Assembly: GCA_045655105.1 (NCBI GenBank)
Contig: JAZOOQ010000015.1
Location: 1-51,957 of the forward strand
DNA: 51,957 bases
Direction: 5' to 3'
Source: RGIG4140 sp045655105
GTDB lineage: Bacteria > Pseudomonadota > Alphaproteobacteria > CAAHEQ01 > UBA3637
The notes beneath the pieces were generated by a model that did not search any database, had not been told where the DNA came from, and saw only the letters and a list, made by a program, of their open reading frames with translations. Both the position numbers and the translations under genes were made by a program. This document shows, piece after piece, positions 51,097 through 51,957 of this stretch. The first letter of the stretch is position 1; each line of letters starts with the position of its first letter.

Positions 51097-51336
51097 ATGA
51101 CAGAAGAAGAAATTTTGAATAATAATGCACATTTTAAACATGCAGCTGAGTTATATGCTGCTGCAAAAGGTTATGAATTAACACCATTTGCTGATCGCAT
51201 TATTAATCGTTGTTTAAATGCTTGTAAAGGTTGCTGTCCTTGTGATGTGTCACGTGGTTTTTGCCCATGTGGTGAACATGAAAAAGAAATTGAAGAAAAA
51301 GGTCATTGCCATTGCAATTTATTTAAAAAACCTTAA
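51097..51336 (+). CDS. Ferredoxin-thioredoxin reductase catalytic-chain-like Fe-S protein
   Basis: A 79-residue protein. Cysteines follow the family's CPC...CPC...CHC order: CPC at 47-49, CPC at 56-58, CHC at 71-73 with CHCNLF at the end, the hallmark of the FTR catalytic subunit that holds a [4Fe-4S] cluster beside a redox disulfide. Spacing (6 and 12 residues) differs from the plant/cyanobacterial 16 and 8. Extra cysteines (39, 43, 46) may bind metal. An AAGGAG precedes the ATG. It lies 16 nt after pgpA. Confidence 0.82.
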   Translation: MTEEEILNNNAHFKHAAELYAAAKGYELTPFADRIINRCLNACKGCCPCDVSRGFCPCGEHEKEIEEKGHCHCNLFKKP

Positions 51337-51351
51337 GTTAAATTTAAAAGA

Positions 51352-51380
51352 AAAAGGAGGGTTGTTTCCCTCCTTTTTTT
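51352..51380. terminator. Bidirectional terminator
   Basis: AAGGAGGG/CCCTCCTT stem with a short loop and seven T; lies between convergent genes. Confidence 0.9.
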
Positions 51381-51384
51381 ATGT

Positions 51385-51957
51385 TTAAAAACTGAGCCTT
51401 AAACCAACAGACCATTGAATTGGATTTGTTAAATCCGTTCCCTTGCTGGTTGCAAACTCGCCATAAATGGCAGTGTTTTTATTCAGTTTATAGGTGCCAC
51501 CAACAGCAAACTCTGTCCATGCTCCGCCCATATCATCCCTTGTTTTTGTTTCTTGGGATTGATAGGTGAAAGATGTTTTTGTTTTGCCTGCAAAATCATT
51601 CAAAACAGAAACATTGGCATAAACTGATCCTTTATCTTTAAAGGTTTTGCCTGCACTTAAGCCCGCTCTTCCAATTAAAGATTCAAAGGCTTCTTGCTCA
51701 ACTTTAACACCGGCAGATGTTGTATAATCAATGCCTTGCACTCGGCCATACATAACTTCTGCTTGCGGTTCAACAAAGAATCCACAAGGTAATTGCATGC
51801 GTTTCCCGGCTTCTAGAGAAACGCTGGTGCCCCATGTTTTATAACTTCCTCTTGAAACTTCGCCCGTTGTATATTGAGCTTTAAATTTATTTTGAAGATG
51901 CATTTGTTTGGCTGTGGCATCCACATACCAACCATTATTGGCCATGTATCCAGCATA
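51385..51957 (-). CDS. Autotransporter outer-membrane beta-barrel domain (partial, 5' end outside window)
   Basis: The C-terminal part of a larger protein; the reading frame runs to the window edge without a stop, so the start lies beyond 51957. About 190 residues are visible. They form a type V autotransporter barrel: WGTSVSLEAGKRMQLPCGFFVEPQAEVMYGRV, RAGLSAGKTF, WTEFAVGGTYKLNKNTAIYGEFATSKG, and the terminal IQWSVGLRLSF ending in phenylalanine. The barrel inserts in the outer membrane and carries an N-terminal passenger, not visible here. Confidence 0.9.
   Translation of the reverse strand, partial: YAGYMANNGWYVDATAKQMHLQNKFKAQYTTGEVSRGSYKTWGTSVSLEAGKRMQLPCGFFVEPQAEVMYGRVQGIDYTTSAGVKVEQEAFESLIGRAGLSAGKTFKDKGSVYANVSVLNDFAGKTKTSFTYQSQETKTRDDMGGAWTEFAVGGTYKLNKNTAIYGEFATSKGTDLTNPIQWSVGLRLSF

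Overview
The window looks like a chromosomal segment of an AT-rich, Gram-negative alphaproteobacterium. The markers for this are trcR (DUF1013) next to gapR (DUF2312), a DUF4167 protein, and a ruvA-ruvB-ybgC-tolQ-tolR-tolA-tolB block. An ADP-forming acetate-CoA ligase, a pyruvate formate-lyase activase and a small Fe-S protein like ferredoxin-thioredoxin reductase suggest fermentative, oxygen-poor growth. Host- or gut-associated alphaproteobacteria would fit, but that is inference. Many genes have a near-consensus sigma70-type promoter (TTGACA-like, about 17 bp, TATAAT/TAAAAT-like) and a clear Shine-Dalgarno sequence; these were used to correct several start codons.

Layout. 1-1137: GC-rich left edge, tRNA-Thr, small membrane protein. 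1138-8958: accessory genes, namely a 1490-residue repeat protein, a methyltransferase, a small acidic protein, an exported MORN/YwqK-type repeat protein and an HExxH peptidase-like protein; a 55-bp element is duplicated before two of these genes. 9086-18205: core block of tsaB, rimI, dnaB (minus), ruvAB, ybgC, tolQRAB and a lipoprotein where pal is often found. 18260-23428: minus-strand cell-surface polysaccharide operon with a GT32-Stealth fusion, a GT2, a CDP-glycerol-transferase-like enzyme and a GT8. 23577-25548: two paralogous membrane proteins around a GNAT enzyme, then an ASCH protein.

25699-30905: four-gene module of an unknown protein, a DUF6273-like/MoxR AAA+ fusion, a small protein resembling a degenerate AAA+ domain, and a metallopeptidase-like/VWA protein with a very long Q/N-rich linker. 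31015-34837: overlapping pair of an ankyrin/membrane protein and a hydrophobic/coiled-coil protein. 34862-35325: tRNA-Ser flanked by GC-rich palindromic elements, one of which contains a broken tRNA-Ser copy. 35469-46027: mixed accessory and core genes, including three single-span proteins with low-complexity tails and no signal peptide, two more ankyrin proteins, an outer-membrane barrel, trcR-gapR, DUF4167, a response regulator and a peptidoglycan amidase. 46241-51957: acetate-CoA ligase, pflA, a two-span membrane protein, pgpA, the FTR-like protein and the C-terminal end of an autotransporter.

The best candidates for something undescribed are the AAA+/VWA module at 25.7-30.9 kb, the ankyrin pair at 31.0-34.8 kb, and the set of proteins without signal peptides that share an aromatic-plus-membrane-span design (35.5-42.9 kb). 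All functional statements come from reading motifs; no database search was possible.
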